A DNA stretch of 64,000 nt from an uncultured Clostridia bacterium (lineage in GTDB: Bacteria > Bacillota > Clostridia > TANB77 > CAG-508), in contig CAKOXT010000002.1 in the NCBI GenBank assembly GCA_934130285.1, positions 62,001 to 126,000 of the forward strand, in the 5' to 3' direction. Within the stretch, counting starts at the first letter, position 1. Each line of letters opens with the position of its first letter. The notes beneath the pieces were generated by a model. That model saw nothing but the letters and a program-made list of their open reading frames with translations. It did not search any database and was not told the origin of the DNA. A program made the position numbers and the translations under genes. Positions 1 through 8,102 of this stretch are shown here, piece by piece.

Positions 1-743
1 CCAGTCATTTTTTCAAAGTCTTTAGCCACTTCTAATATAACTTTTTTAGCGTTTTTCATAGCTATTGCTTGTTGAGCTTTATGTTCAAATAAATATGCTT
101 GTAAATCTAAAGGACCCATTGCCATTGGATTTTCTGCATCTAATAAATAATGTTCTGGTTTATATTCTCCAACGAATTCTTTAACTTTTTCGTCTTCAAT
201 TAGTTCTATATTTTCAATAGAGTGTGATGTTATGAAACCATCTTGACATACCATTAAAGGTAGTAATACGTCTTTGTGTTCAGCAATTCTATTTGCCATT
301 ATTGTATTGTCATAAGCTTCTTGATTGTTTTCAGAGAAAAGTTGAATCCAACCGCTATCACGAGCACCCATTGCATCTGAATGATCATTATGGATATTTA
401 ATGGCCCTGAAACAGCTCTGTTTACTAATGACATTACGATTGGTAAACGTAAGCTTGATGCTATGTATATCATTTCCCACATAAGAGATAAACCGTTTGC
501 AGATGTTGCTGTCATTGTTCTTGCACCAGCAGCTTCTGATCCTATACATGCACTCATTGCACTGTGTTCACTTTCAACAGCAACAAAGTTTGTATCAACT
601 TGTCCGTTACTAACAAATGTTGAAAAGTATTGTGGTATTTCTGTTGATGGAGTGATAGGGAAGGCAGCTACTACATCTGGGTTGATTTGTTTCATTGCTG
701 TTGCTACTGCTTCGTTTCCACTTAATCTTTCACGAATTCCCAT
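1..743 (-). CDS. porA: Pyruvate:ferredoxin oxidoreductase, alpha subunit (partial)
   Basis: Alpha subunit of a four-subunit 2-oxoacid:ferredoxin oxidoreductase, which oxidatively decarboxylates pyruvate to acetyl-CoA and reduces ferredoxin in the cytoplasm of anaerobes. The first 247 codons are present and the C-terminus runs off the left edge. The start MGIRERLSGNEAVA is preceded by GGAGG. The segments VVAAFPITPSTEIPQ, FVAVESEHSAMSACIG and GARTMTATSANGLSLMWEM are typical of the domain that contacts thiamine pyrophosphate. Its ATG shares one base with the stop of porD (TAATG), so the two are translationally coupled. The gene for the beta subunit is expected just outside the window. A related substrate (2-oxoisovalerate, VorB) cannot be excluded from sequence alone. 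Confidence 0.9.
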   Translation of the reverse strand, partial: MGIRERLSGNEAVATAMKQINPDVVAAFPITPSTEIPQYFSTFVSNGQVDTNFVAVESEHSAMSACIGSEAAGARTMTATSANGLSLMWEMIYIASSLRLPIVMSLVNRAVSGPLNIHNDHSDAMGARDSGWIQLFSENNQEAYDNTIMANRIAEHKDVLLPLMVCQDGFITSHSIENIELIEDEKVKEFVGEYKPEHYLLDAENPMAMGPLDLQAYLFEHKAQQAIAMKNAKKVILEVAKDFEKMT

Positions 744-1033
744 TATTTTACCTCCTTTTCGATTGCTTTAAAAGGACATACTTTTGCACATACCATGCAT
801 CCTTTACAAGCATCATAATTAAAGTCTATTCTTTTTTTATCTTTTGTTACTGGTATTGCATCATCAGGGCATACTGGGAAGCATAGTCCGCATTGTTTGC
901 ATTTTTCTGGTATCCAAATTGGTTTTTGACTGCGCCAGTCACCTGTTTTAAATTCTTTTGCATTTCCAGCTGTATAAATATTTCCTCCGATTGTTAGATC
1001 TTGATATGGAGTTGTTGGGTTTATATCTGTCAT
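743..1033 (-). CDS. porD: Pyruvate:ferredoxin oxidoreductase, delta (ferredoxin-like) subunit
   Basis: A 96-residue electron-transfer subunit carrying two 4Fe-4S clusters between the catalytic subunits and external ferredoxin. Two Cys motifs are visible, CKQCGLCFPVCP (Cys45, 48, 51, 55) and CKGCMVCAKVCP (Cys76, 79, 82, 86), the 2x[4Fe-4S] bacterial ferredoxin pattern. Length and N-terminal extension match PorD/VorD. It lies between porC (12 nt gap) and porA (1 nt overlap), giving the usual gamma-delta-alpha order. Confidence 0.93.
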   Translation of the reverse strand: MTDINPTTPYQDLTIGGNIYTAGNAKEFKTGDWRSQKPIWIPEKCKQCGLCFPVCPDDAIPVTKDKKRIDFNYDACKGCMVCAKVCPFKAIEKEVK

Positions 1034-1045
1034 TTTTATACCTCC

Positions 1046-1627
1046 TTATTGTACTTTTTCGATTTCTTTAAGGGCCATTTCAAGTGCCTTCATATTACCT
1101 TCGATTACTTCAGGTTTTTTGGCAAATTTATGCTTGAATGAACCAACCATATCTGCTAAAAAGTCTTCATCAGTCATAATTTTACTTACTTTTACTATTG
1201 CTGCAAGCATAGGTGTGTTTGGAAAATATTTGCCTAGTGCTTCAATTGATATTTTTTTAGCATCTATTTTGTAGATTTCTCCTTTGTAACCGTTTAATGC
1301 TTTTATTAAATAATCATTGTCTTTTGTTGTGTTAATTATAATTGCACCTGTTTCTTTTAAACCGGCTGCAACGTCAACAGTTTCAAGTAATGTGTCATCA
1401 ACTACAACAACATAATCTGGTTCGTATATGTTGCTATGTATAGTGATTGGATCGTTACTAATTCTGTTGTATGCTGTGATTGGAGCACCCATTCTTTCAG
1501 GACCATATTCAGGAAATCCTTGAATATATTTTCCTGTGTTGAATGCTGCATCTGCTAATAGAAGTGATGCTGTTTTTGCACCTTGGCCACCTCTACCATG
1601 CCATCTGATTTCAATCAAATTATTCAT
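1046..1627 (-). CDS. porC: Pyruvate:ferredoxin oxidoreductase, gamma subunit
   Basis: A 193-residue gamma subunit of the 2-oxoacid:ferredoxin oxidoreductase. The N-terminal motif IRWHGRGGQGAKTASLLLADAA is the signature of the gamma (PorC/PorG) domain, and FPEYGPERMGAPITAYNRI is a second conserved block. Length is normal for a separate gamma subunit. The gene is first in the por set; a small membrane protein gene ends 23 nt upstream on the same strand, so the two may share a transcript. Confidence 0.92.
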   Translation of the reverse strand: MNNLIEIRWHGRGGQGAKTASLLLADAAFNTGKYIQGFPEYGPERMGAPITAYNRISNDPITIHSNIYEPDYVVVVDDTLLETVDVAAGLKETGAIIINTTKDNDYLIKALNGYKGEIYKIDAKKISIEALGKYFPNTPMLAAIVKVSKIMTDEDFLADMVGSFKHKFAKKPEVIEGNMKALEMALKEIEKVQ

Positions 1628-1650
1628 GTATTTATCCTCCTTAGTAGGTA

Positions 1651-2310
1651 TTATCTATTGATCATACCTAAATTAAATTCATAGCCTTCACCATTTTGAC
1701 ATGTAATTATTGCTGTGTTGTATGATTTACCATCTTTTTCAGTTGTTGTTTCATATACGTTGCTTACTTCTGGTAGATTTTCTTTTAGTGTTCCTGCTAC
1801 TGCAAAATTACCTGTTTGAAATGCATTTTCTATGTCTACGTAATAAAGTTTTCCGGTTTTACTTAGAAGCAAAAAGACTGGATAATTATAATCTGTTACA
1901 TTAAAGTAGTATACAGATTTGATCGGTTCTGTAATTCCACTTATTTTGTATTCACCACCGATTTCTACTTTTGATGAGCTATTAAGTAATTTTTCGGAAT
2001 CATTTCCAATTAAGACAGTAACTTCATTATTTGAAAGTATAGAAATTAAGTATTTATCATTTGTTTCTGTTACTGGTGTATATTTTGATCCATTTGTAGT
2101 ATTGTTTTCAGAATGAATTTCATCTGGTAGGTCAATTTTTACATTTGGTTCATTTACTGTTGTTAGCTCAATGATTTCGCCTTTTTTTGAATTCTGGTCA
2201 ACAGTATTTATTTGTTTTTGTGGTTTTAAAAATTTGTATAATAAAAATAATACTAAAATAATTGCGATTACTGTTATTAATCTTTTTATTATTTTCTTTC
2301 TTCTACGCAT
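1651..2310 (-). CDS. Unknown membrane-anchored protein
   Basis: I do not recognise this 219-residue protein. Residues 1-9 are basic (RRRKK), residues about 10-28 form one hydrophobic segment (LITVIAIILVLFLLYKF), and the rest is polar. This suggests a single N-terminal membrane anchor with the body outside the cell. The C-terminal half alternates beta-like stretches and has no Cys pairs or obvious catalytic motif. It is transcribed toward porC with a 23 nt gap and has its own sigma-A-type promoter just upstream, so it may head the por operon. A role in pyruvate metabolism is not implied by the sequence. Confidence 0.75.
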   Translation of the reverse strand: MRRRKKIIKRLITVIAIILVLFLLYKFLKPQKQINTVDQNSKKGEIIELTTVNEPNVKIDLPDEIHSENNTTNGSKYTPVTETNDKYLISILSNNEVTVLIGNDSEKLLNSSSKVEIGGEYKISGITEPIKSVYYFNVTDYNYPVFLLLSKTGKLYYVDIENAFQTGNFAVAGTLKENLPEVSNVYETTTEKDGKSYNTAIITCQNGEGYEFNLGMINR

Positions 2311-2332
2311 AAAAACCTCCTTACTTTTGCTA

Positions 2333-2361
2333 TTATATAAGAAGTAAATGGAATAATCAAT
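2333..2361 (-). promoter_or_regulatory. Sigma-A promoter for the membrane protein and por genes
   Basis: On the minus strand TTGATT, a 17 nt spacer, then a perfect TATAAT lie 23 nt before the start codon at 2310. The match and position support the main promoter for this leftward operon. Confidence 0.7.
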
Positions 2362-2515
2362 GTGTTAGTTATAAAAAATCGTTGTCATTTCGTGAAAAAT
2401 GCTTGAAATTTAACTGTTTGAGCTGATAAGTGATTTATAGTGAAAAAATTATATGTGAACGATGCGGTCAAAAAATATTAAAAATCAAAATATTACAAAA
2501 ATATTACATTACACA

Positions 2516-2544
2516 TTGACTTTTTTTCAAAAAAACTATAAGAT
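2516..2544 (+). promoter_or_regulatory. Promoter of minD-minE-rodA
   Basis: TTGACT, 17 nt and TAAGAT lie about 80 nt before the minD start. TTACA words stand just upstream at 2493, 2504 and 2509, similar to those in front of ftsA. The gap 2311-2621 holds this promoter and the divergent one at 2333-2361; I see nothing else in it. Confidence 0.65.
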
Positions 2545-2621
2545 AATAAGGTAAAAAATAAGAAATACATGTATATGCGACTCGAAAATATAGATGCATT
2601 GAGAGATGAATGGAGGATTTT

Positions 2622-3416
2622 ATGGGAGAAGTTATAGTCATAACATCTGGTAAAGGTGGTGTAGGAAAAACAACAACAACAGCTAATTTAGGTTCTGCAC
2701 TTGCTTTAGCAGGAAAAAAAGTTGCTTTAGTTGATACAGATATTGGCTTGAGAAATTTGGATGTTGTTATGGGACTAGAGAATAGAATTGTATATGATAT
2801 CGTAGATGTAATAGAAGAAAAATGTAAATTAAGACAAGCTTTAATTAAAGATAAACGTTTTAAAGAATTATTTTTACTTCCAGCTGCTCAAACAAGGGAT
2901 AAGACAGCTATAAGCGAGGAGCAAATGAAAGAATTAATTGCCAAATTAAAAGAGGAATTTGACTATATTTTAATAGATTGTCCAGCAGGAATTGAACAAG
3001 GGTTTAAAAATGCTATTGTTGGTGCAGATAGAGCTATTGTTGTTACAACTGCTGAAATTTCAGCTATTAGAGATGCTGACAGAATTATAGGATTGCTTGA
3101 ATCTTCAGAGATAAAAAATCCTGAATTAATTGTAAATAGATTAAGACCTAACATGGTTAGAAGAGGCGAAATGATGGATGTTGATGATATTGTTGATTTG
3201 TTATCAATTGACTTAATTGGTGTTGTGCCTGATGATGAATTCATTATCACTCAAACTAATAAAGGAGAACCTGTTATTTCTAATAAAAAAGCACCTTCTG
3301 GAAAAGCGTATATTGAAATTTCAAGAAGAATTTTAGGGGAGAACATAGAAGTTAGCGTACCTGGAAGAGAAACTGGCTTTTTTGCTAAGTTAAAAAGAAT
3401 TTTTGGCAAGAAATAA
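2622..3416 (+). CDS. minD: Septum-site determining ATPase MinD
   Basis: A 264-residue ParA/MinD-family ATPase that binds the membrane in its ATP form and, with its partners, keeps the Z-ring away from the poles. The deviant Walker A motif SGKGGVGKTT is near residue 9, DTDIGLRNLDVVMGLENR follows, and ILIDCPAGIEQGF is the Walker B/switch region. The C-terminal AKLKRIFGKK is an amphipathic helix of the membrane-targeting type. I chose the start at 2622, not the ATG at 2610, because GGAGG lies 5 nt before it and the family begins close to this Met. minE follows after 20 nt. Confidence 0.96.
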   Translation: MGEVIVITSGKGGVGKTTTTANLGSALALAGKKVALVDTDIGLRNLDVVMGLENRIVYDIVDVIEEKCKLRQALIKDKRFKELFLLPAAQTRDKTAISEEQMKELIAKLKEEFDYILIDCPAGIEQGFKNAIVGADRAIVVTTAEISAIRDADRIIGLLESSEIKNPELIVNRLRPNMVRRGEMMDVDDIVDLLSIDLIGVVPDDEFIITQTNKGEPVISNKKAPSGKAYIEISRRILGENIEVSVPGRETGFFAKLKRIFGKK

Positions 3417-3436
3417 AAAATAACTGGAGGTAAAAA

Positions 3437-4027
3437 ATGTTTGAAGGATTAACAACTTTTTTCAAAAGAGTATTGAAACCTGGACAGGCATTAGACGAAA
3501 GTTCTAAAGATACAGCTAAAGAAAGATTACATTTGGTTCTAATGCAAGATAGAGCTAATGTATCTGCAGATTTCTTAGATTTAATGAAACAAGAAATTAT
3601 AGATGTCATCAAAAAGTATGTTGAGGTTGATGAAAAAGAAATAGATGTTAGATTGACAAATCAGTCTAATGAAGATGGAACAAATGGTGCGCCTGCATTG
3701 TATGCTAATATTCCTATTGTGAATATAAAAAATGATGTTAAGGCTGAAAAAATGAATAAAAAGAATGAAGAAGAAGAGAAGGAGAAAGAACCAGAAGAAA
3801 AAGCTGAGGTAAAAACTCCTGCTAAAAGAGGAAGAAAGAAAAAGACTGAAGAAAAAAATACCGAAACGGAAACTAAAGTACCGGAGAAAAAAGAGGAGAA
3901 GAAAGCTGAAGAAGTTGAAAAGGTAGAAGAGGCAGAAGAGAATCCTGAGGATTTAGAAGAGGATGTTACAAAAAAGGAAGAATCTGAATCTTTAGAAGAA
4001 AAAGTGAAAGAGAAACCTGAAGAATAA
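3437..4027 (+). CDS. minE: MinE topological specificity factor with long charged tail
   Basis: Residues 1 to about 95 match MinE: an N-terminal membrane/MinD-binding segment (FEGLTTFFKRVLKPG), the helix ERLHLVLMQDRANVSADFLDLMKQEII and the beta strand EIDVRLTN. MinE stimulates the MinD ATPase and drives Min oscillation. Ordinary MinE is about 85-90 residues; this one has 196. The added half is Glu/Lys-rich low complexity with a basic patch, TPAKRGRKKK, that resembles an AT-hook core. A stop after the core is absent and the reading frame is clean, so the tail looks real. RBS GGAGG is 7 nt upstream. What the tail does is unknown. Confidence 0.9.
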   Translation: MFEGLTTFFKRVLKPGQALDESSKDTAKERLHLVLMQDRANVSADFLDLMKQEIIDVIKKYVEVDEKEIDVRLTNQSNEDGTNGAPALYANIPIVNIKNDVKAEKMNKKNEEEEKEKEPEEKAEVKTPAKRGRKKKTEEKNTETETKVPEKKEEKKAEEVEKVEEAEENPEDLEEDVTKKEESESLEEKVKEKPEE

Positions 4028-4080
4028 ATTAGATTTAAAAGCATTTTATATTATACTATACAGACGATGAGGTTTTTTGA

Positions 4081-5184
4081 ATGAGAAAGAAATTATTAAA
4101 GAATTTAGATTGGGGAGTGCTTGTTTGCATAGTAATTCTTATTGGAATTGGGTTAACAGCACTCTTTTCTACTAGTCAAAATACTGACCATGTTGAATTT
4201 ATTAAGCAGTTACAATGGTTGGCGATTAGTATACCATTTTTTATTTTGGTTATTGCAATTGACTATGATAAAATTTTAAAAATAGCTCCTGTTTTTTATG
4301 GAGCATGTATATTTTTGTTGATTTTGGTTTTATTTACTGAACAAATAAATGGTGCGAGTAGCTGGTTTAATATAGGAAGCTTTTCTTTTCAGCCATCTGA
4401 GTTCGGTAAGATTGCTACAATTTTATTTATGGCATATGCTTTGAATTTATTGCAAGCTAGGAATAAGAAAGAGATAAATAAAATACATAAATTGTTAGCT
4501 GTGTTATTAATTGCGGCTGTTCCAATTTTGTTGATTGTTGTTGAGCCAGACTTTGGTACTGCAACAGCGTATATTTTTGCAACAGTGTTTATTTTATTTG
4601 TTTCTGGAATAGATAAAAAATATATTTTTCTTGCAATTGCTTTAGTAGCAATTCTTGTACCTGTTATATATATTAATTTACCTGCGCATGCTCTTCAGAG
4701 AATTGAAGTGTATTTGCATCCTGAAAGTGATCCAAGAGGTTCAGGATATAATATAATTCAGTCTAAGCTGGCTATTGGAGCTGGTCAAATTTTAGGTATG
4801 GGATTATTTCAAGGAAATCAAACGCAATTAGGATATCTACATCCAAAGACAACAGATTTTATTTTCTCTGCTATTGGGGAGGAAATGGGATTTGTGATGG
4901 GTGCAGTTATTATAATTACGTATGTTATTTTGATTACTAGAATTGTGTATATTGCTAAAACTGCTAAAGATAATGTGGGTTCTTATATTGCTATTGGTGT
5001 TGCTGGAATTTTGTGTTTCCATATGATTGAAAATATTGGTATGACTATGGGACTTTTACCTATTACTGGTGTGCCTTTACCTTTTGTTAGTTATGGTGGT
5101 AGTTCATTGCTTACTAATTTTATTTGTATGGGACTTGTGGTTAATGTTAGTGCACGTCGTCAAAAGGCTATTTTTATTGAGTAA
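4081..5184 (+). CDS. rodA: SEDS peptidoglycan polymerase RodA
   Basis: A 367-residue polytopic membrane protein of the SEDS (FtsW/RodA/SpoVE) family, the glycosyltransferases that polymerise lipid II with a partner class B PBP. About ten hydrophobic segments are visible. Family blocks include GASSWFNIGSFSFQPSEFGKI, the region HPESDPRGSGYNIIQSKLAIGAG and the C-terminal ITGVPLPFVSYGGSSLLTN. Its place after minDE, as in many Clostridia, and the absence of a long cytoplasmic tail favour RodA over FtsW. The RBS is a modest GAGG. A repeat of family A follows in place of an ordinary terminator. Confidence 0.88.
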   Translation: MRKKLLKNLDWGVLVCIVILIGIGLTALFSTSQNTDHVEFIKQLQWLAISIPFFILVIAIDYDKILKIAPVFYGACIFLLILVLFTEQINGASSWFNIGSFSFQPSEFGKIATILFMAYALNLLQARNKKEINKIHKLLAVLLIAAVPILLIVVEPDFGTATAYIFATVFILFVSGIDKKYIFLAIALVAILVPVIYINLPAHALQRIEVYLHPESDPRGSGYNIIQSKLAIGAGQILGMGLFQGNQTQLGYLHPKTTDFIFSAIGEEMGFVMGAVIIITYVILITRIVYIAKTAKDNVGSYIAIGVAGILCFHMIENIGMTMGLLPITGVPLPFVSYGGSSLLTNFICMGLVVNVSARRQKAIFIE

Positions 5185-5207
5185 TAAATAGTGTTAAGTA
5201 TAAGATT

Positions 5208-5373
5208 ATAGAAAAATGCATATATAAATTTTTTCATACCTTGCTGTCGCAATCTTGATGAGCCTCCGGCTCTTTTATATGTATAGATTGCTTCAATCGC
5301 AGTCACGAAGAGTACTCTTCGTTCCTTTGATCGCTGCGCGGTAGTTCAAAATTTTATATATGAATTTTTCTAT
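5208..5373. repeat. Structured intergenic repeat, family A, copy 1
   Basis: A 166 bp element with imperfect AT-rich terminal inverted arms. The core starts CTTGCTGTCGCAATCTTGAT. GCAATCT pairs with a later AGATTGC, a variable hairpin GAGCC/GGCTC sits between them, and a second hairpin (ACGAAGAG/CTCTTCGT) follows before TTCCTTTGATCGCTGCGCG. Copies at 12949-13134 and 49825-49998 share the core but have different outer arms that are still complementary. It fills most of the 335 nt gap between rodA and dusB. Confidence 0.85.
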
Positions 5374-5519
5374 ATTTTTACTGTAACAATTTGATTGAAT
5401 TTTGACTCTATGTTAAATAAAAAATGCTCTAATTACTGTTAAAAAGCTTGACGTTTGTGATTTTAATAGTTGAGGGAAAGCTTAAAATATAATAAAAGTT
5501 GTTTAGAAATGGAGATTGT

Positions 5520-6485
5520 ATGTTTTATCATAAATTGAAAATTGGTAATGTTGAATTAGATAATAATATAATATTAGCGCCTATGGCGGGTGTAACAGAT
5601 TTACCTTTTAGAAAATTGTGTAAAGAATGTGGTGCTGGACTTGTTGAAACTGAAATGGTTAGTGCAAAGGCAGTTTTTTATGGTGATGATAAAACGCTTT
5701 CAATGTTAAATACAAGTGATGAAAAAAGACCTATTTCTATGCAAATTTTTGGTAATGAGCCAGATGTTATGGCTAAAGCTGCAGAGTTTTTGAATGACAA
5801 AGCAGATATTATTGATATCAATATGGGATGTCCTGCACCAAAGGTTGTTAAAAATGGTGATGGTAGCAAGCTTTTATTAGATTTAGAATTGGTATCTGAG
5901 ATTGTAAAAAGTGTTGTCTCAGTTTCAAAAGTTCCTGTTACTGTTAAGATACGTAAGGGATGGGATGATGAACATATTGTTGCGGTTGAAGCTGCTAAAA
6001 GAATTGAAGCAGCTGGTGCATCTGCAATTACAATTCACGGAAGAACTAGAACTCAATTTTACTCTGGCGTTGCTGATTGGGATATTATTAAAGAAGTTAA
6101 AGAAAATGTTTCTATTCCTGTTATAGGAAATGGAGATGTTATTGATGGAAAGTCTGCTGAGGAGTTGTTTGCTAGGACTCATGTTGATGGTATTATGATT
6201 GGAAGAGCAACTTTGGGAAATCCATGGATTTTTAAAGAAGTCGCTTCATATTTAAAGGGCGAAGAATACACAAAGCCTAGTAATGATGAAGTTTTAAATA
6301 CAATATTAAGACAATATGAGATGCTTATACAAGAAAAAGGAGAGTATACTGCTGTTAGAGAGATGAGAAAGCATGTTGCTTGGTATGTAAAAGGAATGAA
6401 ATCAGCTAAAGCTATAAAAACAGGTGTAAATGAGTTTGAAAATTTTGAAGAAGTAAAAAAATTTTTGATAGAATATTTTAAATAA
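5520..6485 (+). CDS. dusB: tRNA-dihydrouridine synthase B
   Basis: A 321-residue FMN-dependent enzyme that reduces uridine to dihydrouridine in the tRNA D-loop. The start motif IILAPMAGVTDLPFRKLC, the catalytic Cys in DINMGCPAPKVVKNGDGSKL (Cys104) and the FMN phosphate region IPVIGNGDV plus VDGIMIGRATLGNPWIF are all present. Length is normal. I chose ATG 5520 because GGAG lies 5 nt upstream; the in-frame ATG at 5499 has no ribosome binding site. In many Firmicutes dus lies near pabA/lysS; here it stands alone between a repeat and the ftsA region. Confidence 0.93.
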   Translation: MFYHKLKIGNVELDNNIILAPMAGVTDLPFRKLCKECGAGLVETEMVSAKAVFYGDDKTLSMLNTSDEKRPISMQIFGNEPDVMAKAAEFLNDKADIIDINMGCPAPKVVKNGDGSKLLLDLELVSEIVKSVVSVSKVPVTVKIRKGWDDEHIVAVEAAKRIEAAGASAITIHGRTRTQFYSGVADWDIIKEVKENVSIPVIGNGDVIDGKSAEELFARTHVDGIMIGRATLGNPWIFKEVASYLKGEEYTKPSNDEVLNTILRQYEMLIQEKGEYTAVREMRKHVAWYVKGMKSAKAIKTGVNEFENFEEVKKFLIEYFK

Positions 6486-6598
6486 TTTGTTTATAAAAAA
6501 TTTGAACAATATTACTCCGTAAGGATTAAATAAAATAATATTTTATGATGAAAAATAACTAAAAAGAGCGAATAGTTTTACATAAAGAATTGCATTAT

Positions 6599-6628
6599 CG
6601 AGTTATGAAAAACAAACTCGGTTTTTTT
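6599..6628 (+). terminator. Rho-independent terminator after dusB
   Basis: The hairpin CGAGTT/AACTCG is followed by a run of seven T. Confidence 0.6.
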
Positions 6629-6689
6629 CAAAAAAATGTGTCGCTTTTTGTTGATTTTTACTAAAAAGTGTTATATATTAGTAATCGAT

Positions 6690-6740
6690 TTACAAAACTT
6701 TATTACAAAAAGGTTACAAAAGAGTTACGAAAACGTGACA
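6690..6740 (+). promoter_or_regulatory. Phased TTACAAAA repeats upstream of ftsA promoter
   Basis: TTACAAAA occurs at 6690, 6703 and 6714, and a variant TTACGAAAA at 6725, ending in CGTGACA just before the -35 box at 6748. Spacing of 11-13 bp places the repeats close to one face of the helix, as for a multimeric operator or an A-tract activating region. The same gap (6486-6815) contains the terminator and promoter listed separately. Confidence 0.5.
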
Positions 6741-6747
6741 GATTCTA

Positions 6748-6776
6748 TTGACTTTTTGAGCAAATTGTAATATCCT
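6748..6776 (+). promoter_or_regulatory. Promoter of ftsA-ftsZ
   Basis: TTGACT, 17 nt, TATCCT; about 40 nt before the ftsA start. The -35 is strong and the -10 is weaker. Confidence 0.6.
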
Positions 6777-6815
6777 TAGACATATTAAGAAAACGGAAAA
6801 AATGGAGGAATTGTT

Positions 6816-8048
6816 TTGGCAATTGGAGATATAATTGTAGGTATTGACATCGGTACTTCTAAGGTTAGTACTGTTGTTGGTGAAGTTAATAATTTCAAAC
6901 AAATAGAGATAATTTGCAATACTTGCTGTAGATGTAACGGAATTGCAAAAGGACAAATTATAGATGATGATGCAATTTCAATTGCTATTTCTAAAACGAT
7001 TAGAGAAGCAGAAGAAATTGCTAATTTCAAGATTAGTTCTGCTTATATTACAATTCCAGGAAAGTATACAACAATTGTTCAAAATAGTGTTGTTAAAGAG
7101 ACTAGAGAAAGATTTGATGGAATATCTCATAAAGATGTTACAGTTGCAATGTCAATGGTAAGAGATATTGAAATGCCTGATGATGAAGTTTTAATAGATA
7201 TAGTACCAGATAAATTTATATTAGAAGATGGAAAAACAGTTGAGGATCCGGTAGGAAGTTATTGTTCAAGTTTTACATTGATGGCTCAGCTAATATTAGC
7301 TGATAAAAATTATATAAAAAAGATAACTTCTATATGTAGAAAAGCTGGTATTGATATTGACGGAATTGTTCCAATTACTCTTGCAGAAAGAAACCTAGTT
7401 TTAGACAGTAATGAGTTAAATGATAATGTAATGATTCTTGATATAGGTGCTGGAAATACAGAAATTGGTGTTTTCAAAGGAAATTCTTTTATATTTAATG
7501 ATACATTGCCTTTAGGTGGGGATAATATCACAAGTGATATTGCATATGTTTTAAATATTTCAAAAGAAGAAGCTGATAAATTAAAACGTCAATACGGATT
7601 AGCTTTAAGATCTTTTATAGATAATGATAACAATATAATTCTTAATACATATAATGGTGGAGATACTAGAAATAAAACTATCAAAAGTTCAGAATTGATT
7701 GAAATTATTGAAGCAAGAGTTGAAGAAATCTTTTCATTAGTTAATAAAGAGATTACAGCTCAAGGTTTAAAAAATAATATAAATAATGTAATTTTAACTG
7801 GAGAAGGTATCACAAATATTAATAAATGTGATATGGCTGGAAAAATTATTTTGAATATTCCAGTTAAAGTTTCAACAGCTAGATTAATTTCTACAATAAA
7901 ACCAGTTTATAGAACTAGTTATGCTCTTGTTAGATATGTTTCATCTAGAGCTTTTTCAAAAAAAGTTTCTAGTACAATAGATACTAAATCAGAAAAATCA
8001 GTTTTAAAAACTGTTTTAGAAAAGGTTAGAGACTTTTTCTATTCATAA
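6816..8048 (+). CDS. ftsA: Cell division actin-like protein FtsA
   Basis: A 410-residue actin-fold ATPase that tethers FtsZ to the membrane and recruits divisome proteins. Visible are the phosphate-1 loop VGIDIGTSKVSTVVGE, the FtsA-specific SHS2 (1C) region around residues 80-165, the phosphate-2 loop MILDIGAGNTEIGVF, the adenosine motif NNVILTGEGITNI, and a C-terminal amphipathic end (LEKVRDFFYS) suited to membrane binding. The start codon is TTG with GGAGG 7 nt upstream. ftsZ follows after 54 nt. Confidence 0.93.
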   Translation: MAIGDIIVGIDIGTSKVSTVVGEVNNFKQIEIICNTCCRCNGIAKGQIIDDDAISIAISKTIREAEEIANFKISSAYITIPGKYTTIVQNSVVKETRERFDGISHKDVTVAMSMVRDIEMPDDEVLIDIVPDKFILEDGKTVEDPVGSYCSSFTLMAQLILADKNYIKKITSICRKAGIDIDGIVPITLAERNLVLDSNELNDNVMILDIGAGNTEIGVFKGNSFIFNDTLPLGGDNITSDIAYVLNISKEEADKLKRQYGLALRSFIDNDNNIILNTYNGGDTRNKTIKSSELIEIIEARVEEIFSLVNKEITAQGLKNNINNVILTGEGITNINKCDMAGKIILNIPVKVSTARLISTIKPVYRTSYALVRYVSSRAFSKKVSSTIDTKSEKSVLKTVLEKVRDFFYS

Positions 8049-8102
8049 TTAATTAGTTTTTAATTTTTATAATATATATTTTATTGAAGGAGGAAATACC
8101 TT

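Noticed and set aside
3661..4044. Ser/Phe-rich open frame on the minus strand opposite minE
   Set aside because: It mirrors the Lys/Glu low-complexity tail of minE, has no ribosome binding site and its amino-acid content is what antisense reading of GAA/AAA codons gives.
5208..5373. tRNA-like or ribosomal RNA fragment in the family A core
   Set aside because: The conserved core lacks a T-loop, D-loop or CCA-end arrangement, and its hairpins vary freely between copies.
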